Source: Amorphus orientalis (GTDB taxonomy: Bacteria > Pseudomonadota > Alphaproteobacteria > Rhizobiales > Amorphaceae). Taken from it: a stretch of DNA of 64,000 nt. The stretch's first letter is position 1. Each line of letters begins with the position of its first letter. The stretch is taken from the NCBI RefSeq assembly GCF_030814015.1, contig NZ_JAUSUL010000003.1:62001-126000 (forward strand), written 5' to 3'. A program made the position numbers and the translations under genes. Of the stretch, positions 43,119 through 50,870 are shown in pieces. A model generated the notes under the pieces. The model saw only the letters and a program-made list of their open reading frames with translations. It was not told the origin of the DNA and did no database searches.

Positions 43119-43763
43119 TCAGCCCTTGCGGTCCATCCCGGACTTGAGCGGCGGTGGCATGAACTGGTCGAAGAGTTGCTGGTAGGTTGCCATGTCGGGC
43201 GTCGTGAACGGCGCAAAAGGCGCGGTCCGGGCAGCCGGGTCGTCCGGCGTCTGGCCGCGCATGAAGCCTTCGGTAAAGGCGGACATGGCATCCAGCCACG
43301 GATTGAACGTGACCGGCCCCGGGGTCCCCGACCGGCCGCGGGCGTATCCGCGCAGGAACGCCACCATCAGGTCGCCGGCGGTCCCGAGCTGGCTCTGCCG
43401 CGACAGCGACGTTGCGAGATCGGCGGCCATGGCCGGAAACAGCGTGTGGACCACCTCCGCCCCGAGCCCGCTGGTGCGCGCCGCCTGATCGATCACGGCA
43501 CGCGCCAGATCGTCCCGGCCGAAGAAGACCCTGGTCAGGCGCTCACGGTCGTCATCCATGTCGCCCGCAGGCATCGCGCTCGACAACGCCGCCTTGAACC
43601 GCTCCGGGTCGGCGGCAGCGCGCTGATAGGCAATCGAAAAGGCCGGAAGCAGCGCCACGATCGCGCGGCTGGTCTCGGCGGTCGACAGGTCGAGCTTGTC
43701 GGCCATTTCGGCGATTGCCGAGCCGGCCCTGGCGAGAGTGGAAAAGTCGAAACCAGCATCCAT
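43119..43763 (-). CDS. Hypothetical protein, DUF937-like repeats
   Basis: 214 residues, helical, no signal or membrane segment. The first part, LDLSTAETSRAIVALLPAFSIAYQRAAADPERFKAALSSA, resembles one DUF937/YidB-type helical repeat (the ALLPAFxxAxxxxAADPxRFxAAL pattern), and a second region, GLGAEVVHTLFPAMAADLATSLSRQSQLGTAGDLMVAFLRGYARG, looks like another. The C-terminal 60 residues are Pro-rich. Family assignment is tentative. It stands alone between the DUF1127 module and the cold-shock gene, and is divergent from the latter. Confidence 0.6.
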   Translation of the reverse strand: MDAGFDFSTLARAGSAIAEMADKLDLSTAETSRAIVALLPAFSIAYQRAAADPERFKAALSSAMPAGDMDDDRERLTRVFFGRDDLARAVIDQAARTSGLGAEVVHTLFPAMAADLATSLSRQSQLGTAGDLMVAFLRGYARGRSGTPGPVTFNPWLDAMSAFTEGFMRGQTPDDPAARTAPFAPFTTPDMATYQQLFDQFMPPPLKSGMDRKG

Positions 43764-43893
43764 CGGCCGTTCCGGAACTCACTGAACTGCGGCCACCATC
43801 CCGCAGCCGGACCGATCCGTCAAATTCTGTGGCAGCAAGACCACCATTGCCCTTTCGCGTTCATCACCTTTGCGCGCATGGAATGAATTGCCA

Positions 43894-43922
43894 TTGACCG
43901 CGACAAACAATCGGCCCATATC
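43894..43922 (+). promoter_or_regulatory. Candidate promoter of the cold-shock gene
   Basis: TTGACC at 43894-43899 and CATATC at 43917-43922 have a 17-base spacer. Transcription from here would give a 5' leader of about 135 bases, the length expected for cspA-type messages. The 301-base gap 43764-44064 holds this promoter and the leader described in the next entry. Confidence 0.45.
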
Positions 43923-43970
43923 GTTGGCGTTCCTGGTTTCATGCTGCCTTGCTGTGTTGGCTCAATTGAA

Positions 43971-44064
43971 TGGCCTCTCCCAAGACTAAGCTGAACTCGG
44001 ACTGAGGTCTCTTGCGATGGTTGCGAGGGACTCGCGCTTAGACGCGAATGAACTGGAGGCCAAC
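43971..44064 (+). ncRNA. Structured cold-shock mRNA leader (candidate RNA thermosensor)
   Basis: TGGCCTC at 43971-43977 is complementary to GAGGCCA at 44056-44062, which covers the GGAGG ribosome-binding site. Two hairpins that share bases lie between: GCGAG/CTCGC (44023-44035, loop GGA) and TCGCG/CGCGA (44032-44047, loop CTTAGA). Only one can form at a time, which is how the cspA leader of Escherichia coli works. Structure drawn by eye; not folded computationally. Confidence 0.4.
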
Positions 44065-44274
44065 ATGGCTATTGGTACCGTTAAGTTTTTCAACCACACG
44101 CGCGGTTTCGGTTTCATCACCCCGGCTGAAGGCGGCCCGGACGTGTTCGTGCACGCCACGGCCGTCGAGCGCGCCGGCATGCCGCCGCTCGAGGAAGGCC
44201 AGAAGGTCAGCTACGACGTCGAGCCGGACCGTCGGTCGGGCAAGAACGCGGCGACGAACCTCGCCAACGCCTGA
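44065..44274 (+). CDS. Cold-shock domain protein (CspA family)
   Basis: 69 residues from the ATG at 44065, preceded by GGAGG at 44055-44059; the frame is open to 44017 but that part belongs to the leader. The single cold-shock domain has RNP1 as [11 protein letters not shown] and RNP2 as DVFVHATAV, with the aromatic residues that stack on RNA. It binds single-stranded RNA or DNA and melts structures. Compared with standard Csp proteins, RNP1 reads [11 protein letters not shown] instead of FFNxxKGFGFI. A strong intrinsic terminator follows. Confidence 0.95.
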   Translation: MAIGTVKFFNHTRGFGFITPAEGGPDVFVHATAVERAGMPPLEEGQKVSYDVEPDRRSGKNAATNLANA

Positions 44275-44302
44275 TCTTCCGCTCCTCGGAGCTTGAATAA
44301 GA

Positions 44303-44328
44303 AAAGCCCGGCTTCGGCCGGGCTTTTT
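44303..44328 (+). terminator. Intrinsic terminator of the cold-shock gene
   Basis: A perfect 10-bp stem AAAGCCCGGC/GCCGGGCTTT with the stable TTCG loop, finishing in TTTTT (44324-44328). The A-run at its left flank lets it also work for the leftward GGDEF gene, whose stop lies 49 bases to the right. Confidence 0.92.
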
Positions 44329-44376
44329 GCTGTCCGGAGGCGCTCTTTCCGCCACCGGCCCGGAGCGGATCCAGAC

Positions 44377-45822
44377 TCACGAGATTTCCGTCCGGTTCCG
44401 CCCGGCGTCCTTGGCGCGGTAGAGAGCCTGGTCTGCGACGTAGAGCAGACCCTCGAGACTGCTGGCCGCAGGATCCTCCACCGCCAGGCCAATGCTGACC
44501 GTAGCGTGGATGACGGCACCGGAGCTGGTGTGGACCGCAGTTCCGGCAACCTTGCCGCGGATCCGTTCGGCGATGGCCTCAGCCCTTCGCCGGTCGCAAT
44601 CGGGAAGCAGGAGCGAGAACTCCTCTCCACCCATGCGGGCGACGCTGTCGCCGTCGCGGACTTCCTCGCGCACCATCCGGGCGAATGCCACCAACACCTC
44701 ATCACCGCCGGTGTGCCCAAAGGAATCGTTGATCTCCTTGAACCGGTCGAGATCGATCATCGCGAGCGCGACCGGACGCCCGCGGCGATCAAGATCGGCG
44801 AGGCACGCCTTCGCCTCGTCCGTGAATGCCTTCCGGTTGAGGAGATCTGTCAGCGGGTCCCGGGTGGCCAGATGGCGGAGCTTGTCCAGCAATTCCTGGC
44901 GGGCGTAAATGGCGCTGGCGACGGTTATCGGGGCAAGCGCCATCATCATCACACCGAGACGGATCGAGATCAGGGCATCGGGATCGGCGGCGATAGCCGG
45001 CACGAACATGATGCCGGCGAGCACCGATATCAGGATCCACATGGTCAGGAGAAAGGTGAGGCAGGCGGTCGCGAACAGACTGTAGGTCAGGGCACACCAC
45101 AGAAGCGCCGGGATCGGATAGCTCGGCGCGCCCGGCCCGCCGATCATAAGCGCGGCGACAAAGGACAGGCCCAACGCCACCGCCGGAGCGAGCCGCGCCG
45201 GATCGAATACGCTCTCGCTCAATCCGCGGAGGTTCATACGGCGCAAACTGGACAGAGCCGGAACGGTCAGCACCATCGGAAGGATGGCCACGTAGTTCAC
45301 GAGCTCCGTCAGAAACCAGGACAGCCACCCCTCAATGTAGCTGTGGTCGAAGAAGATGTGGGCGGCCAGACCGCCGACAACGCCGGACACCGCCGCGGCG
45401 AACGCCGCAATCAGGGCAAGGAGCAGGATCGCCCGAGGGCGCCGGAGGAAGAGGTCGTCGGGGTCGAGGCGCAGGAGAAACATCGCTCCGACCATAACGC
45501 CCGACATGTTGCCGGCCGTGAGCAGCCCGGCCGCGTACACTCCTCCGCCCGTCAAAAGATCGGCCGCCAGATAGCCGATCAGGGCCCCCATCCACCCGGC
45601 GGGAGAAGCCGCGCCCGGAATCCGGACGATCATTCCCAAAAGCACAGCGTTGGCCGGCCAGAACGCCGACCAGTCTCCCTCGGGACGGGCGTAAATGCCC
45701 AGCAGAGAGAGACAGAGCACGCAGCCACTGCATATCGCGAAGATCAGGACAGGATGAAGATGTCCACCGGCCGCACGAGACACGTCGTCGTTCTCGGCGG
45801 CTGGCTTCATCGTGGCGACCAA
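44377..45822 (-). CDS. Diguanylate cyclase with MASE1-like membrane sensor
   Basis: 481 residues from the ATG at 45822 (a second ATG at 45810 is possible). Eight or so membrane helices occupy about 24-310, with FWPANAVLLGMIVRIPGAAS typical of MASE1 sensor domains. The GGDEF domain follows: DPLTDLLNRKAFTDEA, AMIDLDRFKEINDSFGHTGGDEVL and the active loop RMGGEEF, a permitted GGEEF variant. It should make cyclic-di-GMP from GTP at the membrane in response to an unknown signal. It could feed the PilZ protein at 17606. No inhibitory-site RxxD is obvious. Confidence 0.9.
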   Translation of the reverse strand: MVATMKPAAENDDVSRAAGGHLHPVLIFAICSGCVLCLSLLGIYARPEGDWSAFWPANAVLLGMIVRIPGAASPAGWMGALIGYLAADLLTGGGVYAAGLLTAGNMSGVMVGAMFLLRLDPDDLFLRRPRAILLLALIAAFAAAVSGVVGGLAAHIFFDHSYIEGWLSWFLTELVNYVAILPMVLTVPALSSLRRMNLRGLSESVFDPARLAPAVALGLSFVAALMIGGPGAPSYPIPALLWCALTYSLFATACLTFLLTMWILISVLAGIMFVPAIAADPDALISIRLGVMMMALAPITVASAIYARQELLDKLRHLATRDPLTDLLNRKAFTDEAKACLADLDRRGRPVALAMIDLDRFKEINDSFGHTGGDEVLVAFARMVREEVRDGDSVARMGGEEFSLLLPDCDRRRAEAIAERIRGKVAGTAVHTSSGAVIHATVSIGLAVEDPAASSLEGLLYVADQALYRAKDAGRNRTEIS

Positions 45823-45885
45823 CCTTGCATCGAAAGGGAAAGGAGACGGACCAGCGGCCGGCGCCGATGATTCGTCACCCTACTC

Positions 45886-47256
45886 TCAAAACGCGTAGTC
45901 GGTGAAGATCTGATCGAGCTTGCCCTGCCAGGGACCCTCATAGAGATCCAGCATGCGCTCGGCCATGGTCCGGCCCAGGGCCACCACTTCTTCCAGCGGC
46001 GCGAGATACTGGGTCTCGTCGCTGCTGGAGCTGTTCATGCGCGCCCGCCGCTTGAGCCCCTCGCGGGACAGATCCAGGACATCGCGCGCCACATCGAGCA
46101 TCGGCCGGCCCGCGATCTCGGCCTTGAGGCCGAGGCGGGGCACGCTGTCCCGCGCCGCCTGCCGCTCCTCCGCGGTCCAGTCCTTCACCATTTCCCAGGC
46201 CTGATCGAGCACGCCCTCGTCGTAGAGAAGCCCGACCCACAGCGCGGGGACTGCACAGATCCGGCGCCACGGCCCGCCGTCGGCACCGCGCATCTCCAGG
46301 AAGCGCTTCAGCCGCACCTCGGGAAAGATCGTCGAGAGGTGATTGGTCCAGTCGCCGATTGTCGGCAGCTCGCCCGGAAGGTGCGGCAGCCGGCCTTCCA
46401 TGAACTCGCGGAAGGTGTGGCCGGTCACGTCGATATAGGACCCGCCCCGCTTCACGAAATACATCGGCACGTCGAGGCACCAGTCGACATAGGCCTCGTA
46501 GCCGAACCCCTCGTCGAAGGCGAACGGCATCATGCCGGTGCGATCCGGATCGGTGTCGCGCCAGATCTCCGAGCGGTAGGACAGGAACCCGTTCGGCTTG
46601 CCGTCCAGGAACGGCGAATCCGCGAACAGGGCGGTCGCCACCGGCTGCAGCGCCAAGCCGACCCTGAGCTTCTTCACCATGTCGGCTTCGCTGGCATAGT
46701 CCAGGTTCACCTGGATGGTGGCCGTCCTGTACATCATGTCGAGGCCGCGGGATCCGACCTTCGGCATGTAGTTGGTCATGATCTCGTAGCGCTGCTTGGG
46801 CATGCGCGGCATGTCGGAATAGGACCAGGTCGGCGCGACGCCGATGCCGAGAAAGCCGAGCCCGAGCGGTTCGGCGATCTGGCGCACCTGGGCCAGATGC
46901 GCGTTCGCTTCGCGGCAGGTCTGGTGGAGGTTTTCCAGCGGCGCGCCGGACAGTTCGAACTGGCCGCCGGGCTCCAGGCTGATCGCCCCGCCGCCCACCG
47001 GGTCCACCAACCCGATGATGGCTTCCCCGTCCAGGATCGGCTCCCAGCCCAAAAGGACTTCCATACCGCGCAGGAGCGGCGCGATGCCCGAGGGCCCGTC
47101 ATAGGGAGCGGGCATCAGGGTATCGCGGAGAAAGCCGAACTTCTCGTGCTCGGTGCCGATCCGGAAGGCCTCCGGCGGTTTCTCGCCTTCAGCCACCCAG
47201 GCCGCCAGGGCGGCCGTGTCCTCGATCGGTGTGTCGTCGGTCGTGTCGCGCGCCAT
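45886..47256 (-). CDS. gshA: Glutamate-cysteine ligase (plant/alphaproteobacterial type)
   Basis: 456 residues, the usual length of this GCL class. Conserved boxes include EAFRIGTEHEKFGF near 29, AISLEPGGQFELSGAPLENLHQTCREANAHL near 92, GIGVAPTWSYSDMPRMPKQRYEIMTNYMPKVGSRGLDMMYRTATIQVNLDY in the middle and LKRFLEMRGADGGPWRRICAVPALWVGLLYD. It joins glutamate and cysteine, the first step of glutathione synthesis, in the cytosol. It is leftward; rsmE lies upstream in the same direction with 138 bases between, and an inverted repeat there may be a control site. Confidence 0.95.
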   Translation of the reverse strand: MARDTTDDTPIEDTAALAAWVAEGEKPPEAFRIGTEHEKFGFLRDTLMPAPYDGPSGIAPLLRGMEVLLGWEPILDGEAIIGLVDPVGGGAISLEPGGQFELSGAPLENLHQTCREANAHLAQVRQIAEPLGLGFLGIGVAPTWSYSDMPRMPKQRYEIMTNYMPKVGSRGLDMMYRTATIQVNLDYASEADMVKKLRVGLALQPVATALFADSPFLDGKPNGFLSYRSEIWRDTDPDRTGMMPFAFDEGFGYEAYVDWCLDVPMYFVKRGGSYIDVTGHTFREFMEGRLPHLPGELPTIGDWTNHLSTIFPEVRLKRFLEMRGADGGPWRRICAVPALWVGLLYDEGVLDQAWEMVKDWTAEERQAARDSVPRLGLKAEIAGRPMLDVARDVLDLSREGLKRRARMNSSSSDETQYLAPLEEVVALGRTMAERMLDLYEGPWQGKLDQIFTDYAF

Positions 47257-47324
47257 TCAGCGAATCCGGGAAATTGCAGGTTTGGCGCGGGACATTAGCC
47301 CCGCCCCAAGCTGGAAACAAACGA

Positions 47325-47348
47325 GTTCTCATGCACGAAATAGAGAAC
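47325..47348. promoter_or_regulatory. Inverted repeat upstream of gshA
   Basis: GTTCTC (47325-47330) and GAGAAC (47343-47348), perfect arms with a 12-base spacer, lie 69 bases upstream of the gshA start. Position and shape would suit a dimeric regulator; in rhizobia a LysR-type redox regulator (LsrB) is reported to act on gshA, but the identity here is unknown. Confidence 0.35.
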
Positions 47349-47394
47349 GTCCGCGATGGATGCGACTTCGGCCGCGCCGCAGACCGTATCGGCC

Positions 47395-48144
47395 TTACCG
47401 CCAGTCTCCGCAAGCCGCTTGAACCACCGCGAGCGCGGCGACCGCGGCCGTGTCGGCGCGCAGGATGCGCGGCCCGAGCGACACCGGCACGACCGCCTCA
47501 TGGCCGAGCAGCATCTCGCGTTCCTCCCGGGAGAACCCGCCTTCGGGACCGATCAGGAGGCCGAGCGGCCCCGGCGTCAGGGCCAACAGGGTCTCGATCG
47601 GGCTGCCCACCGGCGCGCTTTCGTCGCAGACGATCAGCCGGCGGCCGGGTTCGTCCGCGCTCCACCCGTCGATCACCCGCTCCAGCTTGGCCGGCTCGCA
47701 GACCTCCGGCACCGCGATGACGCCGCACTGCTCGGCGGCTTCCACCACGTTGGCCCGCATCCGCTCCAGGTTGATGCGGGTCGCCTGGGTGTGCTGGGTG
47801 AAGACCGGCGCGAGGCGCCCCGCCCCCATCTCAACGGCCTTCTGGACCATGTAGTCGAGGCGCGCATGCTTCAGCGGCGCGAACAGGTAGACGAGGTCCG
47901 GCAGCTTCTCCTGCTCCCGCGTGCGCTCCACGCAGGTGAGCTCGGACGCCTTCTTCGCGACCTTCGCGATCCGGGCGCGCCATTCGCCGTCGCTTCCGTT
48001 GAAGAGCAGCACCTCGGCGCCTTCCGCCAGACGCAGCACGTTCCTGAGATAGTTCGTGCGGCCGGCATCGAGCGCGACGGAGCCGCCCTCGGCAAGCGGG
48101 GCGTCGACATGAAGACGCGGCGTGGTGAAGTCGTAGCGAGCCAT
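47395..48144 (-). CDS. rsmE: 16S rRNA (uridine-1498-N3) methyltransferase
   Basis: 249 residues. An N-terminal PUA-like domain (ARYDFTTPRLHVDAPLAEGGSVALDAGRTNYLRNVLRLAEGAEVLLFNGSDGEW) precedes a SPOUT knotted domain with KHARLDYMVQKAVEMGAGRLAPVFTQHTQ, the knot loop PLGLLIGPEGGFSREE and the closing VSLGPRILRADTAAVAAL. It methylates U1498 of 16S rRNA with S-adenosylmethionine. rsmE next to gshA is a common alphaproteobacterial arrangement. Confidence 0.95.
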   Translation of the reverse strand: MARYDFTTPRLHVDAPLAEGGSVALDAGRTNYLRNVLRLAEGAEVLLFNGSDGEWRARIAKVAKKASELTCVERTREQEKLPDLVYLFAPLKHARLDYMVQKAVEMGAGRLAPVFTQHTQATRINLERMRANVVEAAEQCGVIAVPEVCEPAKLERVIDGWSADEPGRRLIVCDESAPVGSPIETLLALTPGPLGLLIGPEGGFSREEREMLLGHEAVVPVSLGPRILRADTAAVAALAVVQAACGDWR

Positions 48145-48291
48145 GCGGAACCCGGGCTTTCGAAACTGGTCGGCACGCCCCCGTCATAGGGATGGCGACG
48201 GATTTGCGAAAGATCGGTGTGTTCGGCCGGCGGCCGAGACGCTAGTTTGCGGGTCGCCGGAAACACCGAATCCCTTCACCCGGACAGGCTG

Positions 48292-49863
48292 ATGACCGAC
48301 ACAGAGCGCACCGCCTCCAACGCCGGCGAATTCACCGTTTCGGAGATTTCCGGCGCGCTCAAGCGCACGGTCGAGGATGCCTACGGCTATGTCCGGGTGC
48401 GCGGCGAGGTGTCCGGCTATCGCGGCCCGCACTCCTCCGGCCACTGCTATTTTTCGCTCAAGGACGAGAAGGCCCGGCTGGAGGCCGTGGTCTGGCGCGG
48501 CGTGTTCGGCAAGCTGAAGGTGAAGCCGGAAGAGGGCATGGAGATGATCGCCACCGGGCGGATCTCCACCTTCCCGGGCGCCTCCAAGTACCAGATCATC
48601 ATCGACGCGATCGAACCGGCCGGCGCGGGGGCGCTGATGGCGCTCCTGGAAGCCCGGCGCAAGGCGCTGGCCGCCGAAGGGCTGTTCGACGCCGACCGCA
48701 AGGTGCGGCCGCCGTTTCTGCCCCGGGTGATCGGCGTGGTGACCTCGCCGACCGGCGCCGTGATCCGCGACATCCTGCATCGGCTCACCGACCGGTTCCC
48801 GGTCCACGTTCTGGTCTGGCCGGTGCGGGTCCAGGGGGAAGAGTCCGCTGCCGAGGTCGCAGCCGCCGTCGCCGGGTTCAACCGGCTTCAGGCCGGCGGC
48901 GCCATTCCCCGGCCCGACACGCTGATCGTGGCACGCGGCGGCGGCAGCCTGGAGGACCTCTGGGGTTTCAACGACGAGGCGGTGGTGCGCGCCGTCGCCG
49001 CCTCGACGATCCCGGTGATCTCCGCCGTCGGCCACGAGACCGACACCACCCTGATCGATTTCGTCGCCGACATCCGGGCTCCGACCCCGACGGCGGCGGC
49101 CGAGATCGCCGTGCCGGTGCGCTCGGAACTGGTGGCCGTCGTGGACGACCGCGCCCGCCGGCTCTACCAGGCTGAGCGCCGCCATCTGGACACCCGGCGC
49201 TCGGAGCTCAGGGCGCTCGCACGGGCAATGCCGGCGCCGCTGGATCTCGTCGCCTCCCAGCGCCAGCGCTTCGATCATGCCGGATCGCGGCTTTCCAGCG
49301 CCCTGTCGGCGGCGGCGTCGGCCCATCGGCTGGCACTGCAGCAATCGGCTGCCCGGCTGCGGCCCGGCCTGCTCAGGCAGTCGGTCCGGCTCGGCCGGCG
49401 CACCATGGACAATCTGTCGGAGCGATCCGCCCAGCAGTTCATCGGCACCGCGCGCCGCGCCCGCCGACAATTCGACCAGTGCGGCGAACGGCTGGCGCCG
49501 GGGATCCTGTCCCGGGCGCTCGCCGCCAACCGCAAGCAGTTCGACGACATCGGCCGCCGGCTCGACCCCTGTTACAGCCGCACCGTTTCCGCCCGGCGCG
49601 AGCGGCTCGACAATCTCTGGAAACTGGTCCAGGCGCTGTCGCATCAGGGGGTGCTGGACCGCGGCTTCGTGCTGGTGCGCGACAGCGAGGGCAAGGCGCT
49701 GACCCGGGCCGGGATGGTCGGCCCTGGCGAGGCCCTGCGTCTCACCTTCGCCGATGGCGACGTGGCCGCGGTTGCCGCCGGTTCCGCGCCGCCCCGTCCG
49801 TCTTCCAGAACCAAGCGCACGCCGTCGCCGAAGGATCCCCGCGATCAGGGAACCTTGCTGTAG
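48292..49863 (+). CDS. xseA: Exodeoxyribonuclease VII large subunit
   Basis: 523 residues from the ATG at 48292; the earlier frame to 48217 has no family match. The OB-fold at the start (FTVSEISGALKRTVEDAYGYVRVRGEVSGYRGPHSSGHCYFSLKD) binds single-stranded DNA. The catalytic core contains GVVTSPTGAVIRDILHRL, ARGGGSLEDLWGFNDE and SAVGHETDTTLIDFVADIRAPTPTAAAE, followed by a long coiled-coil region and a C-terminal barrel with GFVLVRDSEGKALT. It degrades single-stranded DNA with XseB, which is not in the window. It is divergent from rsmE. Confidence 0.95.
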   Translation: MTDTERTASNAGEFTVSEISGALKRTVEDAYGYVRVRGEVSGYRGPHSSGHCYFSLKDEKARLEAVVWRGVFGKLKVKPEEGMEMIATGRISTFPGASKYQIIIDAIEPAGAGALMALLEARRKALAAEGLFDADRKVRPPFLPRVIGVVTSPTGAVIRDILHRLTDRFPVHVLVWPVRVQGEESAAEVAAAVAGFNRLQAGGAIPRPDTLIVARGGGSLEDLWGFNDEAVVRAVAASTIPVISAVGHETDTTLIDFVADIRAPTPTAAAEIAVPVRSELVAVVDDRARRLYQAERRHLDTRRSELRALARAMPAPLDLVASQRQRFDHAGSRLSSALSAAASAHRLALQQSAARLRPGLLRQSVRLGRRTMDNLSERSAQQFIGTARRARRQFDQCGERLAPGILSRALAANRKQFDDIGRRLDPCYSRTVSARRERLDNLWKLVQALSHQGVLDRGFVLVRDSEGKALTRAGMVGPGEALRLTFADGDVAAVAAGSAPPRPSSRTKRTPSPKDPRDQGTLL

Positions 49864-49914
49864 GCTGTGTCGGCCATGGCGGACGGGTGGCGGCCCGCCA
49901 CAGCGGACCAGTCG

Positions 49915-50508
49915 TCAGGCCGGCTGCTCGGGATGGACCAGCGCGCGCGAGCGCAGCACCGACAGGCGCCGCCAGGAAATCACGCCGTCGAGCCCGCCGG
50001 ATCGGCCACGCTTCTTTCCGGCGAGGGCGGCAGTCAGCGCCTGGCGGTTGGCCAGCAGGCCCTGCTCGGGCACCGGAAGGCCCAGAAAATGGCCCCGGAG
50101 GGCGACATAGGCCTGTGACAGGCGCCGGGGACGGACGAACTCGTCGAAGGCGAACCGGAACACCGCGGTCTGCTCGCCGGCGCGGCCGGCCCGCTCCGTC
50201 CGTTCGATGAAGGCGCCGACTTCGTTCTGCCAGCCCGGCTCCAGCGAGACCGTGGGCTCCAGGACCAGCACCCAGCTTCCGCGCTCGATGGCGGCGATGC
50301 CGGCCTCGATCCGCGCTTCGCGCGGCTGATCCATGGCGATCAGCCGGCATCCGGCCGCGTCCGCGACCTTGGCGGTACCGTCCGTCGAGGCCCGATCGGC
50401 CACGATCACTTCCGAGACGACGCCGTCGATCGCGCCGGGCACGAGCGCCGCAAGGCACCGTGCGAGCGCGAATTCACTGTTGTGTGTCGGAATAATGACG
50501 CTCAGCAT
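49915..50508 (-). CDS. Glycosyltransferase family 2-like protein
   Basis: 197 residues from the ATG at 50508. It opens with LSVIIPTHNSEFALARCLAAL and has SEVIVADRASTDGTAKVADAAGCRLI in place of the usual DxSxDxT nucleotide-sugar box, with VLVLEPTVSLEPGWQNEV where the DxD motif normally lies; the DxD is not kept. The C-terminal 70 residues are shorter than in full-size members. The fold is GT-A, but the loss of DxD makes the activity uncertain. Short proteins of this kind are common next to cofactor genes in rhizobia. It is convergent with xseA and divergent from the radical SAM gene. Confidence 0.75.
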   Translation of the reverse strand: MLSVIIPTHNSEFALARCLAALVPGAIDGVVSEVIVADRASTDGTAKVADAAGCRLIAMDQPREARIEAGIAAIERGSWVLVLEPTVSLEPGWQNEVGAFIERTERAGRAGEQTAVFRFAFDEFVRPRRLSQAYVALRGHFLGLPVPEQGLLANRQALTAALAGKKRGRSGGLDGVISWRRLSVLRSRALVHPEQPA

Positions 50509-50736
50509 GGATCGTCTCATATCATGTTGCATCGCACAAAGCGAGCCCGGAGCGATCAACATTCACGCAGGCCGGCGCCGAAGACGGCATTTTACGTCGA
50601 CATCCGGCGCATTCCGGCCTTTGGCGGTCAGACTTCCCCCCTCTCCGGACGATGACTTTTCAGGCAGCGGCCGGCGGCACCGGACTGGTCTCGCTGCATG
50701 GCCTCCTAGGAATATTCTCTCTTGCGGAACCTGTTT

Positions 50737-50751
50737 GTTCCTGTATTGTTC
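50737..50751 (+). promoter_or_regulatory. LexA/SOS box of alphaproteobacterial type
   Basis: GTTCCTGTATTGTTC is an exact GTTC-N7-GTTC direct repeat, the established LexA recognition pattern in alphaproteobacteria. It lies 119 bases upstream of the radical SAM start, in the 362-base divergent gap 50509-50870, which otherwise shows no gene. A GGAAC/GTTCC inverted repeat overlaps its left side (50726-50741). Confidence 0.65.
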
Positions 50752-50870
50752 TCTTCACGCCGACGTTGAGTCCGGCGGCGAAGCGCCGCTGGTGGCGCCG
50801 CCCGGCCCGTCGCGCAGTCAGCCCCGTTGGTGTCCCGAACATCCGGGACCCGGGAACAGGAGAGGTGGCC

